A DNA stretch of 29,254 bases from Sulfurimonas sp. (GTDB taxonomy: Bacteria > Campylobacterota > Campylobacteria > Campylobacterales > Sulfurimonadaceae): contig JALUBM010000125.1 of the NCBI GenBank assembly GCA_027044845.1, positions 1 to 29,254 of the forward strand, written 5' to 3'. Positions 9,235 through 16,324 of this stretch are shown piece by piece. The position numbers and the translations under genes are program-made. Under the pieces are notes generated by a model. The model was not told the DNA's origin. It worked only from the letters and a program-made list of their open reading frames with translations, and made no database searches. The first letter of the stretch is position 1; each line of letters begins with the position of its first letter.

Positions 9235-9265
9235 ACGAATGAGCCTTCTTAAGGCTTATTCGTCT
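9233..9265 (+). terminator. Hairpin terminator after infA, at a convergent junction
   Basis: AGACGAATGAGCCTT (9233-9247) pairs with AAGGCTTATTCGTCT (9251-9265): 15 bp with one G-U pair and a CTT loop. The 3' side is T-rich but interrupted (TAAATCTATCTT), so termination may be less than complete on the + strand. Because infA (+) and the chorismate mutase gene (-, ending at 9276) converge here, the hairpin may serve both directions. The - strand side lacks a T-run. Confidence 0.75.
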
Positions 9266-9275
9266 TAAATCTATC

Positions 9276-9569
9276 TTAGAAATTACCAGCATTTCTTAAC
9301 TCACTTATTTCTGTTTCGACCATTTCATCTATCATAATTTTAAAAAGATCCGATATCATATTTGGATTAACATTGAGTTCAATAGCCTTTTTGCGTACCT
9401 TTTGCATAATATCTTCAATTCTGTCATCAGCTTTTACTTCATTAATGCTCTCTTTAAATCCTGCTGCTTGACGAATTAAATGACTACGCTCAGAAATGAG
9501 CTCTACAAGCTTTGTATCGATTTTATCAACTTCATCTCTCACTTCTTTCAGCGAATTGCATTTTTTCAT
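9276..9569 (-). CDS. Chorismate mutase, AroQ/PchB type
   Basis: The product is 97 aa when started at the ATG whose codon begins at 9569; the AAGGAG about 6 bases before it decides this start over an ATG 10 codons upstream. The all-helical AroQ fold is indicated by EVRDEVDKIDTKLVELISER, then an LIRQAAGFK segment, KADDRIEDIMQKVRKKA and a last helix IMIDEMVETEI. The layout (CNSL start, FK segment, KADDR) is closer to the PchB-like branch, which contains chorismate mutases and isochorismate pyruvate-lyases, so the exact activity is open. Chorismate mutase feeds phenylalanine and tyrosine synthesis. It stands alone, behind its own promoter-like site. Confidence 0.8.
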   Translation of the reverse strand: MKKCNSLKEVRDEVDKIDTKLVELISERSHLIRQAAGFKESINEVKADDRIEDIMQKVRKKAIELNVNPNMISDLFKIMIDEMVETEISELRNAGNF

Positions 9570-9600
9570 TTTCTGCTCCTTTATTAATTCTGTTAACACT

Positions 9601-9606
9601 ATTGTA
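9601..9606 (-). promoter_or_regulatory. -10-like box for the chorismate mutase gene
   Basis: On the - strand TACAAT reads at 9606-9601, giving a likely transcript start near 9595 and a leader of about 25 bases before the ATG at 9569. A second candidate, TATACT (9620-9615), lies just upstream. Campylobacterota sigma-70 promoters depend mostly on the -10 box and T-rich upstream periodicity, so no -35 is expected. Confidence 0.4.
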
Positions 9607-9694
9607 ACAATTAAAGTATATAATCTTTCTTACGATTCTCCTTGTATATCTTTAACACGATTCATTATGGATATGCGTCCTTAAAACCTAAAGT

Positions 9695-10558
9695 TTATTG
9701 GGTTTTATTTTTTATATATATCCCTGTATCTTTGACTTCTATTACAGCATCATCTTGTAATTTTGTCAGAGAACGTTTGAACTCTTTTTTGCTTAATCCA
9801 AAAATATTTTTAATCAACTCGGCATCACTTTTATAATTGTAAGGCATAATCCCATTATTTTCTTTTAAAAGATTGAGTACTTTTATGGCAGAAGAACTTT
9901 CTTTTTTACTACCAGGACGTCTGAGCGTAAGATCAATATTGCCATCTTTGCGTACAGTTTTTACATAAGCAGTTTTTTTGTCTCCAAGTGCTATATTCTC
10001 AAAAATTTCATTGTGGTAAATAAGCCCTTCATATTTATTGTTGACTATGCATTTATATCCGAGGGGTGTTTTTGAAATGATGAGAATTTCTGCTTCTTTA
10101 TTTATAGCAAGTCCTTTAACATTTCGATCAAAAAAATCACCGAGTTTTTCTGTACCGACAAGACGGTGTGTTCGTTCATCATATATGATTTTGATAAATC
10201 TTTTTTCGCCAATTTCAAAAGGTGTTTTTTGAAACATTTTAGGTACAAGCAAGTCTTTAGGCAGTCCCCAGTCCATAAAAGCACCAAATGGGGCAACATC
10301 TACTACTTCTAAAAGTGCAAAATCATCTAGCATTGCAAGCGGTTTATTTGTATTAGCTACAAGTCTGTCTTCTGAGTCAGTATATAAAAAAACATCTACA
10401 AGAGAGTTCTCCGTCATCTCATCAGTGACATATTGTCCAGGAAGAAGGACATCATTTCCATCTTCTGCCATAAGGTAAAGACCAGGTGTTGTATCTCTAT
10501 CGACACGTAATGTATTTATTTTGCCTAGTTCTAAGTAAGGGCTTATTTCTTTTTGCAT
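9695..10558 (-). CDS. cvfB: CvfB-type S1 RNA-binding protein
   Basis: The product is 287 aa and matches the layout of the CvfB/YitL family. It has S1-like beta domains in the first two thirds and a winged helix-like C-terminus (about residues 220-287). Recognisable parts are LGKINTLRVDRDTTPGLYLM, LLPGQYV, VVDVAPFGAFMDWGLPKDLL (an S1 fold), GLIYHNEIFENIALGDKKTAYV and LSKKEFKRSLTKLQDD. CvfB of Staphylococcus aureus binds RNA and affects virulence gene expression; the role in this group is unknown. It has its own promoter-like box and lies downstream of the NnrS-type gene on the same strand. Confidence 0.85.
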   Translation of the reverse strand: MQKEISPYLELGKINTLRVDRDTTPGLYLMAEDGNDVLLPGQYVTDEMTENSLVDVFLYTDSEDRLVANTNKPLAMLDDFALLEVVDVAPFGAFMDWGLPKDLLVPKMFQKTPFEIGEKRFIKIIYDERTHRLVGTEKLGDFFDRNVKGLAINKEAEILIISKTPLGYKCIVNNKYEGLIYHNEIFENIALGDKKTAYVKTVRKDGNIDLTLRRPGSKKESSSAIKVLNLLKENNGIMPYNYKSDAELIKNIFGLSKKEFKRSLTKLQDDAVIEVKDTGIYIKNKTQ

Positions 10559-10587
10559 AGGTAATTCCGTTATATTAATTTAACGAC

Positions 10588-10593
10588 ATTATA
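10588..10593 (-). promoter_or_regulatory. -10 box for the cvfB gene
   Basis: A perfect TATAAT reads on the - strand at 10593-10588 in the 44-base gap between the NnrS-type gene and cvfB. It would start transcription near 10581, about 22 bases before the ATG at 10558. This suggests that cvfB is not only read through from upstream. Confidence 0.5.
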
Positions 10594-10602
10594 CCATTAA
10601 GA

Positions 10603-11775
10603 TTATAGTTTGGAACCAAAAACCAATACTTTAAAGTATCTGCCTCCCCAAACTAAAAAGAGTAAAATCCAAGCACTAAAAGAAATATCAAATAAAAAGT
10701 TAAGTCCCCAGCCAAAAGCTACATTTATACTGTAAAGTGCACGTAAAAGTACCACAATTTGAATTGATAAAAATATTTTTGTAGCTAATTTGTCTGCCTG
10801 CGGTGCTTGACCTGAATGACCGAGGGTAACTCGTGTTCCAAAGCCCATAAGCAGGGTGGTTAAAAAACCGATTGCTAAAAGGTGGATATTTAAAAAATAG
10901 AAAGAGGTGTCTAAAAATATTTCGGCAGTTAAACTGAGTGCCGAGAGCAAAAATGCAAGGGGAAGCCAGAAAAGTGCAAGATGCAGTACCCAAAGAATAG
11001 GAGGTGATTGAAGTGGATGCAAATCCCAACGCTTAAATTCAATAAACATATAGACCCCAAGCAGCAAGTCTATAAGAATCTGTACACTTTTTATATCAGC
11101 CCAAGCAAATATACTTTTAAGAACAAAGAGTACAAAAATGATTTTGACAAAATTTTCATTTTTTTGGGCAAATGAGTGGGAAAAAAACGGAATCATTCTC
11201 TGCCCTACACTAAAGGCAAGAAAAATCAGGTACATGTAAAAAGAGAGTATGATCGCACTTGGTAAAATTATTGGAACAAACAATGAAAGTATAAAAAGAA
11301 CATTCCCGAAAAGCCCAAAATAGTTTGCGTTGAGTATCCAAAATGAATCGGATTTATCTACTGCCATTCCTCTTTTGTAGATAAAACGTAGTTTTAAAAT
11401 AATAAAGAACTGAGAAATAGAACTGATAAGCATTGCACTAAATAGAAGTATTTCAGAATTAAAAGCTCCTCCTAAAAATAGGAGTGATGCTAAAACATTG
11501 GCATAAAAAATATTTGTATAATACTTTCTTTCTATAACTGTGGCTTGATTAAAACGGGGAAAGGTTGTAAATATAAAACCTGTAAAAAAGTTGGTAAAAA
11601 CTAAAAATATCAACGAATAACTGTGAAATATTAATACATCTACATGTAAAGTCAAGATTCCTTTATAATTGAGTGCAAAAATAAGTATCATGACTATTGC
11701 ATTTGTGATTCCTAAAAGAAAAAATGGCTGATGGGGCTGTGATAAAAAATAATTTTCTTTTGTTTGTGTTTGCAT
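10603..11775 (-). CDS. nnrS: NnrS family membrane protein
   Basis: The product is 390 aa with about eleven or twelve hydrophobic segments. It fits the NnrS family: the opening HQPFFLLGITNAIVMILIF, FTGFIFTTFPRFNQA in the second segment, and a late segment HLLAIGFLTTLLMGFGTRVT followed by LGHSGQ, which carries conserved histidines. NnrS of Rhodobacter is a haem- and copper-containing membrane protein linked to nitric oxide stress. NnrS genes often sit near denitrification or NO-response genes; here the neighbours are the SPL-like gene (7 bases upstream), small heat shock genes and a Crp/Fnr regulator. Translational coupling with the SPL-like gene is likely. Confidence 0.85.
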   Translation of the reverse strand: MQTQTKENYFLSQPHQPFFLLGITNAIVMILIFALNYKGILTLHVDVLIFHSYSLIFLVFTNFFTGFIFTTFPRFNQATVIERKYYTNIFYANVLASLLFLGGAFNSEILLFSAMLISSISQFFIILKLRFIYKRGMAVDKSDSFWILNANYFGLFGNVLFILSLFVPIILPSAIILSFYMYLIFLAFSVGQRMIPFFSHSFAQKNENFVKIIFVLFVLKSIFAWADIKSVQILIDLLLGVYMFIEFKRWDLHPLQSPPILWVLHLALFWLPLAFLLSALSLTAEIFLDTSFYFLNIHLLAIGFLTTLLMGFGTRVTLGHSGQAPQADKLATKIFLSIQIVVLLRALYSINVAFGWGLNFLFDISFSAWILLFLVWGGRYFKVLVFGSKL

Positions 11776-11782
11776 AAAAATC

Positions 11783-13042
11783 CTATAGTAAGAAATTTTG
11801 ACCTATTTTTGTACAGTATGCTCCAAGCATAGCATGTTCAAAGTCATTGTTCGTTGCATATTGATACCCGAAAGTTTTTGCCCACATATGATGTTCTTCC
11901 ATACAGAGATAAAAGAAGACTCTCTCGTCTGCTTGTTGCCAAGGTTTGAAACTTTCATAAGCATGTTTGAACATCTCTTCTTTTGTTTTATCAGGGTATG
12001 ATGTTTTTCCGCTTGCATTTTCATGCGGGATTTGTGTGATTTTACTTCTAAATTCACGCTCCCGCAGTTGTTTAATAACGGGTTTTATAAAGGTCAACGT
12101 TCCAAAACTTACAAGTGCAACTTCTTTTGGGTCGAATTGTAATATAAGTTGTTCATATACTTCTTGATATTCGTCAAGATAACCTTCGTATTCGACAATG
12201 GGATGAAAATGGAAGCCAACTTTCACGCCCTTGTCTGCCATTTTTCTTGCAGCTTTTATGCGTTTGGCAAGAGAAGCTGTTAAATGTTCTTCATTATCTA
12301 TAATAGTCTGAGTATTTAAACTCCATGTGCAGAGAATATTTTTTGGTACTTCATTTTCAAGCAGATATTTGATATTGTCTGACTTTGTTTTAAATTCCAA
12401 AATAACATTGGGATTTTTTCTTGCAAATTCAAAAAGAGCATCTAAAACACCTTCTTTGTTTCCAAACATAAGAGAATCAGAAGCCTGCCCTGTACCAATG
12501 TGATAGGTTTTGTTAGGCTCAAGTTGCAAATTGAGCAGTTTGTCCGCAAAATTACTGTCGAATGTAATAGTATTTTGGTTGTAAAAACTTTGAATAGAAC
12601 AGTAAGAGCAGTCAAAACCACAGCTTTCTACCGCATCAAGCGTCATCAAATTACAACAGCGTGTTTTTTCACTTGCAACAGGACAAAGTCCCAATCCAAA
12701 GCCCTCTTTAGGCAGGGTTTTAAAGGTATATTTTTGCTCTTTTGGGATGTTTTTGAGTGTGAAGTTTTCGTAAGAATTAGGTGCATTGCGTATATCTTCA
12801 TAGGCTTTTTTAAGTCTTGAAAAAACGACTTTTCTTTGGGGGTGTTCAGGAAAGATGGTTGTAATTCTTTTTTCATCCCACATTCCCAAGTCTCGTGCGA
12901 AATTGATTATCTGTTTAATTTCCTGATAAGAAAATTTATATTCAAAAGCTTTCTCTTGTATGAATTTTTGTTCATGGAAAGGAAGCTTTTGAAAAAAAGT
13001 ATTTTGTACAGCATTATTAAATTTTTCGGTATATAAATTCAT
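11783..13042 (-). CDS. Radical SAM protein of the spore photoproduct lyase family
   Basis: The product is 419 aa. A radical SAM motif CGFDCSYC (C-x3-C-x2-C) lies at about residues 141-148. The following parts resemble spore photoproduct lyase: HIGTGQASDSLMF, a segment like LEFKTKSDNIKYLL, WSLNTQTIIDNEE followed by TASLAKRIKAARKMADKGV, and VALVSFGTLTFIKP. The Bacillus enzyme repairs a thymine dimer of spores; this host is not a spore former, so the substrate is unknown. Further cysteines just before the motif (GLCPVASEKTRCC) could hold another metal or act in catalysis. I could not place the hydrogen-donor cysteine of the Bacillus enzyme. The gene ends 7 bases before nnrS. Confidence 0.82.
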   Translation of the reverse strand: MNLYTEKFNNAVQNTFFQKLPFHEQKFIQEKAFEYKFSYQEIKQIINFARDLGMWDEKRITTIFPEHPQRKVVFSRLKKAYEDIRNAPNSYENFTLKNIPKEQKYTFKTLPKEGFGLGLCPVASEKTRCCNLMTLDAVESCGFDCSYCSIQSFYNQNTITFDSNFADKLLNLQLEPNKTYHIGTGQASDSLMFGNKEGVLDALFEFARKNPNVILEFKTKSDNIKYLLENEVPKNILCTWSLNTQTIIDNEEHLTASLAKRIKAARKMADKGVKVGFHFHPIVEYEGYLDEYQEVYEQLILQFDPKEVALVSFGTLTFIKPVIKQLREREFRSKITQIPHENASGKTSYPDKTKEEMFKHAYESFKPWQQADERVFFYLCMEEHHMWAKTFGYQYATNNDFEHAMLGAYCTKIGQNFLL

Positions 13043-13068
13043 ACCCGAATTTTAGCAAAAAAAATTGA

Positions 13069-13566
13069 TTATTTTATAGGAATAAGTTTTGCCTTTGGTT
13101 TTTTAACTTCCGTTTTAGGAATTGTAACTGTTAAAATACCGTTTTCAAATTTTGTTTGTAATTGATTTTCATTTATATTTTTAGGCAGTTGAATCTCTTT
13201 TCTAAAGTCACCATAAAATATTTCTTTTTTTACGAACTCTTTTGATTTTGCTTCTTTTGCTTCTTTTTTTTCACCTTCAAGTGTCAAAATCTTATTTGCA
13301 TCTATGGAAAGTTTGATGTTTTTCTTATCTACTCCAGCTAAATCAAATTTTAAGACTATATTATCTTTCGCATTTTCAATATCTGTTCTTGGATAGCTAA
13401 AGTTATTGAGTGCAGCACTGCTTAAATGCTCCTGTACTAAAGTATTGAAATATTGGTTAACCTTCGCTAAATCCACGTCATAAGGGTTAATCATATTTAT
13501 AGGTGTTGCAAATAAGGAACCTGCAAGTAGTGATGCAAGTACAGATCCTTTTAGTAGTTTTTTCAT
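13069..13566 (-). CDS. Small heat shock protein with signal peptide
   Basis: The product is 165 aa. The first 20 residues (MKKLLKGSVLASLLAGSLFA) have a basic start, a hydrophobic core and a likely cleavage after Ala20, so the protein is predicted to be exported to the periplasm. An alpha-crystallin domain follows (about residues 60-155: DNIVLKFDLAGVDKKNIKLS, KEIQLPKNINENQLQTKFEN, GILTVTIPK). An I-x-I motif (IPI) lies at the extreme end. Exported Hsp20 proteins are unusual. AAGGAG lies 7 bases before the ATG. It is the last of three tandem Hsp20 genes, separated from the second by a hairpin. Confidence 0.88.
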   Translation of the reverse strand: MKKLLKGSVLASLLAGSLFATPINMINPYDVDLAKVNQYFNTLVQEHLSSAALNNFSYPRTDIENAKDNIVLKFDLAGVDKKNIKLSIDANKILTLEGEKKEAKEAKSKEFVKKEIFYGDFRKEIQLPKNINENQLQTKFENGILTVTIPKTEVKKPKAKLIPIK

Positions 13567-13584
13567 CTTTTGCTCCTTTTATAA

Positions 13585-13610
13585 ATCAGCATCTTCTATT
13601 TGATGCTGAT
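13585..13610 (-). promoter_or_regulatory. Hairpin between the second and third Hsp20 genes
   Basis: ATCAGCATC and GATGCTGAT (13585-13593 and 13602-13610) form a perfect 9-bp stem with an 8-base loop. On the - strand it overlaps the stop codon of the second Hsp20 gene and ends just before the ribosome binding site of the exported one. The following sequence (TTTATAAAAGGAG) is not a good terminator tail, so it may be a partial terminator, a processing site or a stability element. On the + strand it is followed by GTTTTTT, but no + strand gene is present here. Confidence 0.55.
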
Positions 13611-14021
13611 GTTTTTTGTCTTTTTAGACTCTAATTTTTCAAGTGTAAGATGTAGCCTTCCATCTTCAAATTTGGCTTGAATCTTATCTCTGTCTATGTT
13701 GTTAGGTAGGATAAAACTTCTTGAGATTACACCGAAATTTGACTCACAAAGATAGTAGTCCTCTTCCTTGATTTCATTTTTAAATCTCCTTACCGCTGTT
13801 ACGGTTAGATAATCATCTTCGACTTTTAAGTTTATATCTTCTTTCTTAACACCTGGTAAATCAACCTCGATTGTTAACGTATCATTGTTATGTTTTGCAA
13901 GATTTGCAAGTGGTAGATGCGATGCCAGATTGTTAAATGTATCTTTGACTACTTCCAAACCTTTTTCAACTTTTTCTTCTGCTTTTTCTATTAAATCTTT
14001 TGATGTTTTTACAGCGTCCAT
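13596..14021 (-). CDS. Small heat shock protein, Hsp20 family (second of three)
   Basis: The product is 141 aa. The N-terminal ~45 residues are a charged amphipathic helix region (SKDLIEKAEEKVEKGLEVVK), unlike the other two copies and with no signal peptide. The alpha-crystallin domain covers about residues 45-135 (DTLTIEVDLPGVKKEDINLK, SRSFILPNNIDRDKIQAKFE, DGRLHLTLEK), and the C-terminal I-x-I motif is ISI. Such proteins bind unfolding proteins without ATP. It starts 11 bases after the first Hsp20 gene, with AAGGAG upstream. Low similarity between the copies argues against a recent duplication. Confidence 0.92.
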   Translation of the reverse strand: MDAVKTSKDLIEKAEEKVEKGLEVVKDTFNNLASHLPLANLAKHNNDTLTIEVDLPGVKKEDINLKVEDDYLTVTAVRRFKNEIKEEDYYLCESNFGVISRSFILPNNIDRDKIQAKFEDGRLHLTLEKLESKKTKNISIK

Positions 14022-14032
14022 AATAAAGCTCC

Positions 14033-14482
14033 TTACTCAATCTCAATTTTTTTTGTTGTATCTTTTTCAACTTTTAATTTCGGTATAATGATTTCAACAA
14101 CACCATCTTCACTTGCTGCACGGATATTTTCGGTATCTACTTTTTCAGGAAGTGTAAAACTTCTTGTAAAAGTTCCGTAGGCACTCTCAATTCTATAGTA
14201 ATCATTTTTTTCTTCTTCATGTTTGATTTCACGTTTGCCTTTAATAGTTAAAATATTTTTATCAACATTGATTTCTACATCTTCTTTGTTTATACCTGGC
14301 AAATCAAGTTCAATATGATAAGCTTCTTTTCCTTCTCTAGTATTTACAGCTGGAATAAAGTCGGCCATTTCTCTATGTTCTTCAGAATTTTGTGCTTCAA
14401 TAGCATTAAAAAACTCACTCATTAAATCAAATTTTCTTCCGTTGTCTGTATATATAGGCTTTCTATATCTCGTTACTAACAT
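14033..14482 (-). CDS. Small heat shock protein, Hsp20 family (first of three)
   Basis: The product is 149 aa, a classical class A-like bacterial Hsp20. It has a short N-terminal arm (LVTRYRKPIYTDNGRKFDLM) and an alpha-crystallin domain at about residues 50-140 (AYHIELDLPGINKEDVEINV, GTFTRSFTLPEKVDTENIRA, DGVVEIIIPK). The I-x-I motif IEI lies at the C-terminus. AAGGAG lies 6 bases before the ATG. I see no CIRCE element (HrcA) and no HspR-type repeat in the 60-base gap upstream, so the nearby Crp/Fnr protein or read-through from it may control expression. Confidence 0.94.
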   Translation of the reverse strand: MLVTRYRKPIYTDNGRKFDLMSEFFNAIEAQNSEEHREMADFIPAVNTREGKEAYHIELDLPGINKEDVEINVDKNILTIKGKREIKHEEEKNDYYRIESAYGTFTRSFTLPEKVDTENIRAASEDGVVEIIIPKLKVEKDTTKKIEIE

Positions 14483-14542
14483 AATTCACTCCTTAAATTT
14501 TTTTGTCGAAGAAATGATAATAAATTTTTACAGAGTATTTTG

Positions 14543-15226
14543 CTACTTAAGTAACATTTGAGCAGTTTTTTCAAGCAGTTTTTTTAAATTTTTGACTTTT
14601 ATCCTTTTTCTGCCCGTTTCAATTATATTATCAGTTTTTAATTGTTTAATACTTCGCTCAACAACATGACGGACAGTTCCGAGAAGTTTTGCAATTTCAC
14701 TGTTGGAAAGATTTTGTAAAAGCTGATAGCGAAATCTATTATGTGGATTTAGATTTTGTACTAAAAGATTTAAAAAACGCTCTTTTGTATCGTAGAGTGA
14801 GAGTTCTGTCGCAAGATCTTCGGTATAACGCATATGTGATGCAAGATAGGGAAAAAACTTTTTATTAAACGTTGCATCATTTTCAAGCCAATAGCGGACT
14901 TTTTCTATAGGTAGCCGAAGGACATGTGCGTCTTCAATAACTTCATAAATCAGCTCGTGTGCTTTACCATCAAGCAAGGAAATGACATCAAACATATCAC
15001 CACGTTTATAAATAAATAAGGTTTGTTCCTTATTTGTTTGAAAGTTTATTTGGTAAGTTTTTATTCTTCCGTCCATAATAATATAGAAATATTTCAATAA
15101 ATCATCGGCTGAAAAGGGAGAAGCTCCTTTTGTATATTCAAAAGGTTTAGCATATTTATAAAACTCTTCTTCAAATGTTTTATTGCTATTGTCTAAAAGG
15201 TCAAGATGATGTGAATTAGTTTGCAT
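14543..15226 (-). CDS. Crp/Fnr family transcription regulator without cysteines
   Basis: The product is 227 aa. An N-terminal cyclic nucleotide-type beta barrel (about residues 30-140) and a C-terminal helix-turn-helix (about 170-195: LSNSEIAKLLGTVRHVVERS) define the family. The protein has no cysteine at all, so it cannot carry the iron-sulfur cluster of FNR, and the usual cAMP-contact R-S/T pair is not seen. It may sense a haem-bound gas, a redox signal or something else, as NssR, Dnr and NnrR-type proteins do in nitric oxide control; this is inference from the nnrS gene nearby. No ribosome binding site is seen. A TACAAT box ends 6 bases before the ATG, so a leaderless mRNA is possible. Confidence 0.9.
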   Translation of the reverse strand: MQTNSHHLDLLDNSNKTFEEEFYKYAKPFEYTKGASPFSADDLLKYFYIIMDGRIKTYQINFQTNKEQTLFIYKRGDMFDVISLLDGKAHELIYEVIEDAHVLRLPIEKVRYWLENDATFNKKFFPYLASHMRYTEDLATELSLYDTKERFLNLLVQNLNPHNRFRYQLLQNLSNSEIAKLLGTVRHVVERSIKQLKTDNIIETGRKRIKVKNLKKLLEKTAQMLLK

Positions 15227-15232
15227 AAAAGA

Positions 15233-15238
15233 ATTGTA
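15233..15238 (-). promoter_or_regulatory. -10-like box placed for a leaderless crp/fnr transcript
   Basis: TACAAT reads on the - strand at 15238-15233, followed by six bases and then the ATG at 15226. A start of transcription 7 bases after the box would fall on the A of the ATG. The bases between the mnmH stop and this ATG contain no purine-rich ribosome binding site. Confidence 0.4.
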
Positions 15239-16324
15239 TCATATTTGTAAAAATTCCAGTACAGCTTTTTCATTCCCTTTAAACACAATAGGTATAGGGC
15301 TCTTCTGAATTTGGTAATCATACATAGGGTCGTAGTAGAGGGTTAAAAGTTCTATAATCCATTCTTGATACAAGGTTTTTGCTTGTGTTGTTGGATGCTG
15401 TGCATACGCATTATCAAACATGGCGTTGAGTGTATTGTAATGTTGGCTCCCTAAACGTTTTTGAATTCTTTTAAGACCTGCTTTGACATTGTCAGCCCAC
15501 ATTTGTAAGCCTTTTTCTGCAAAATTGTTTTGATATTCATGAATGGCTGATACAACATACTCATCATACGTAATTTCTGCACGTACGTTGAGTGGCGTTT
15601 GCAATAAGACCAATTTCCCTTGCATAAAATTATCATACACAGGTTTAGGAATAAAAGCTCTGCCGATATTATGACTTTCATGTTCCAAAACAAGTTGAGG
15701 CAATTTTTTTTCATGAAATTGGATAAGTTTATAGGCAAGATTATTTTCAAAATTAATTTGGGTGGGCTGATTGTTGGCAAATGCACCAAAGGATGAACCT
15801 CTGTGATGTGCAATGCCTTCCAAATCTATAGAATTTTGAAGCTTATTTAAAAGAATGGTTTTGCCTGAACCTGTGCGTCCTCCCAGTATAAGTGTGGGTG
15901 TGTTTGCACTGATTTGTTCAGTTTGGAGCATAAGAAAATTACGAAAAGCTTTATATCCGCCTTTGAGTCTTGTAATATTTATACCAGTTTCTTTGAGCCA
16001 CTCTTGAGATATGCCAGAACGCTGACCTCCTCTAAAGCAGTAGAGTTTTGCATCAGGATGCTCTGCTAAATATGCTTTCCACACTGCAACTCTTTGCTCT
16101 TTACCTTCATTCTTTATTAATTCTTCGGCTAGTGCTACAGCCGCTGCGTTGCCTTGTTTTTTGTATTTTGTTCCAACAAGTTCGCGTTGTTTATCATCTA
16201 AAATAGGAAGATTGACAGCATTTATAAAAGCTCCCTTATGAAATTCCACCGGTGCTCGTACATCAATCAGAGGTGTTTCATTTAAAACTATAGATAAAAA
16301 ATCATCGCTTAATAGAGATGCCAA
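15239..16324 (-). CDS. mnmH: tRNA 2-selenouridine synthase
   Basis: The product is 361 aa (also named SelU or YbbB). It replaces sulfur by selenium at the wobble 2-thiouridine of certain tRNAs, using selenophosphate from SelD. The N-terminal rhodanese domain (residues 1-125) has the active-site Cys96 in YCFRGGQRSG. A P-loop GGRTGSGKT at about 148-156 starts the C-terminal nucleotide-binding part, followed by HHRGSSFG. The start is TTG, directly after the TAG stop of selD, with GAGGTG inside the end of selD; the two are clearly coupled. The crp/fnr gene starts 12 bases after its stop. Confidence 0.95.
   Translation of the reverse strand: MASLLSDDFLSIVLNETPLIDVRAPVEFHKGAFINAVNLPILDDKQRELVGTKYKKQGNAAAVALAEELIKNEGKEQRVAVWKAYLAEHPDAKLYCFRGGQRSGISQEWLKETGINITRLKGGYKAFRNFLMLQTEQISANTPTLILGGRTGSGKTILLNKLQNSIDLEGIAHHRGSSFGAFANNQPTQINFENNLAYKLIQFHEKKLPQLVLEHESHNIGRAFIPKPVYDNFMQGKLVLLQTPLNVRAEITYDEYVVSAIHEYQNNFAEKGLQMWADNVKAGLKRIQKRLGSQHYNTLNAMFDNAYAQHPTTQAKTLYQEWIIELLTLYYDPMYDYQIQKSPIPIVFKGNEKAVLEFLQI

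Noticed and set aside
9569..9599. Upstream start for the chorismate mutase protein (10 more residues)
   Set aside because: The AAGGAG that serves the downstream ATG lies inside this extension, and homologues start near the downstream site.
9620..9660. Possible 11-codon leader peptide (MNRVKDIQGES) on the - strand upstream of the chorismate mutase gene
   Set aside because: It has no run of aromatic codons as in attenuators, lies upstream of the predicted promoter, and no alternative hairpins were found.
10700..11029. 109-codon - strand frame inside the NnrS-type gene
   Set aside because: Same strand, other frame of a well-supported membrane protein gene; no family match and no ribosome binding site.
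14483..14542. CIRCE or HspR-type heat shock operator upstream of the Hsp20 genes
   Set aside because: No TTAGCACTC-type or CTTGAGT-type inverted repeat is present in the gap.
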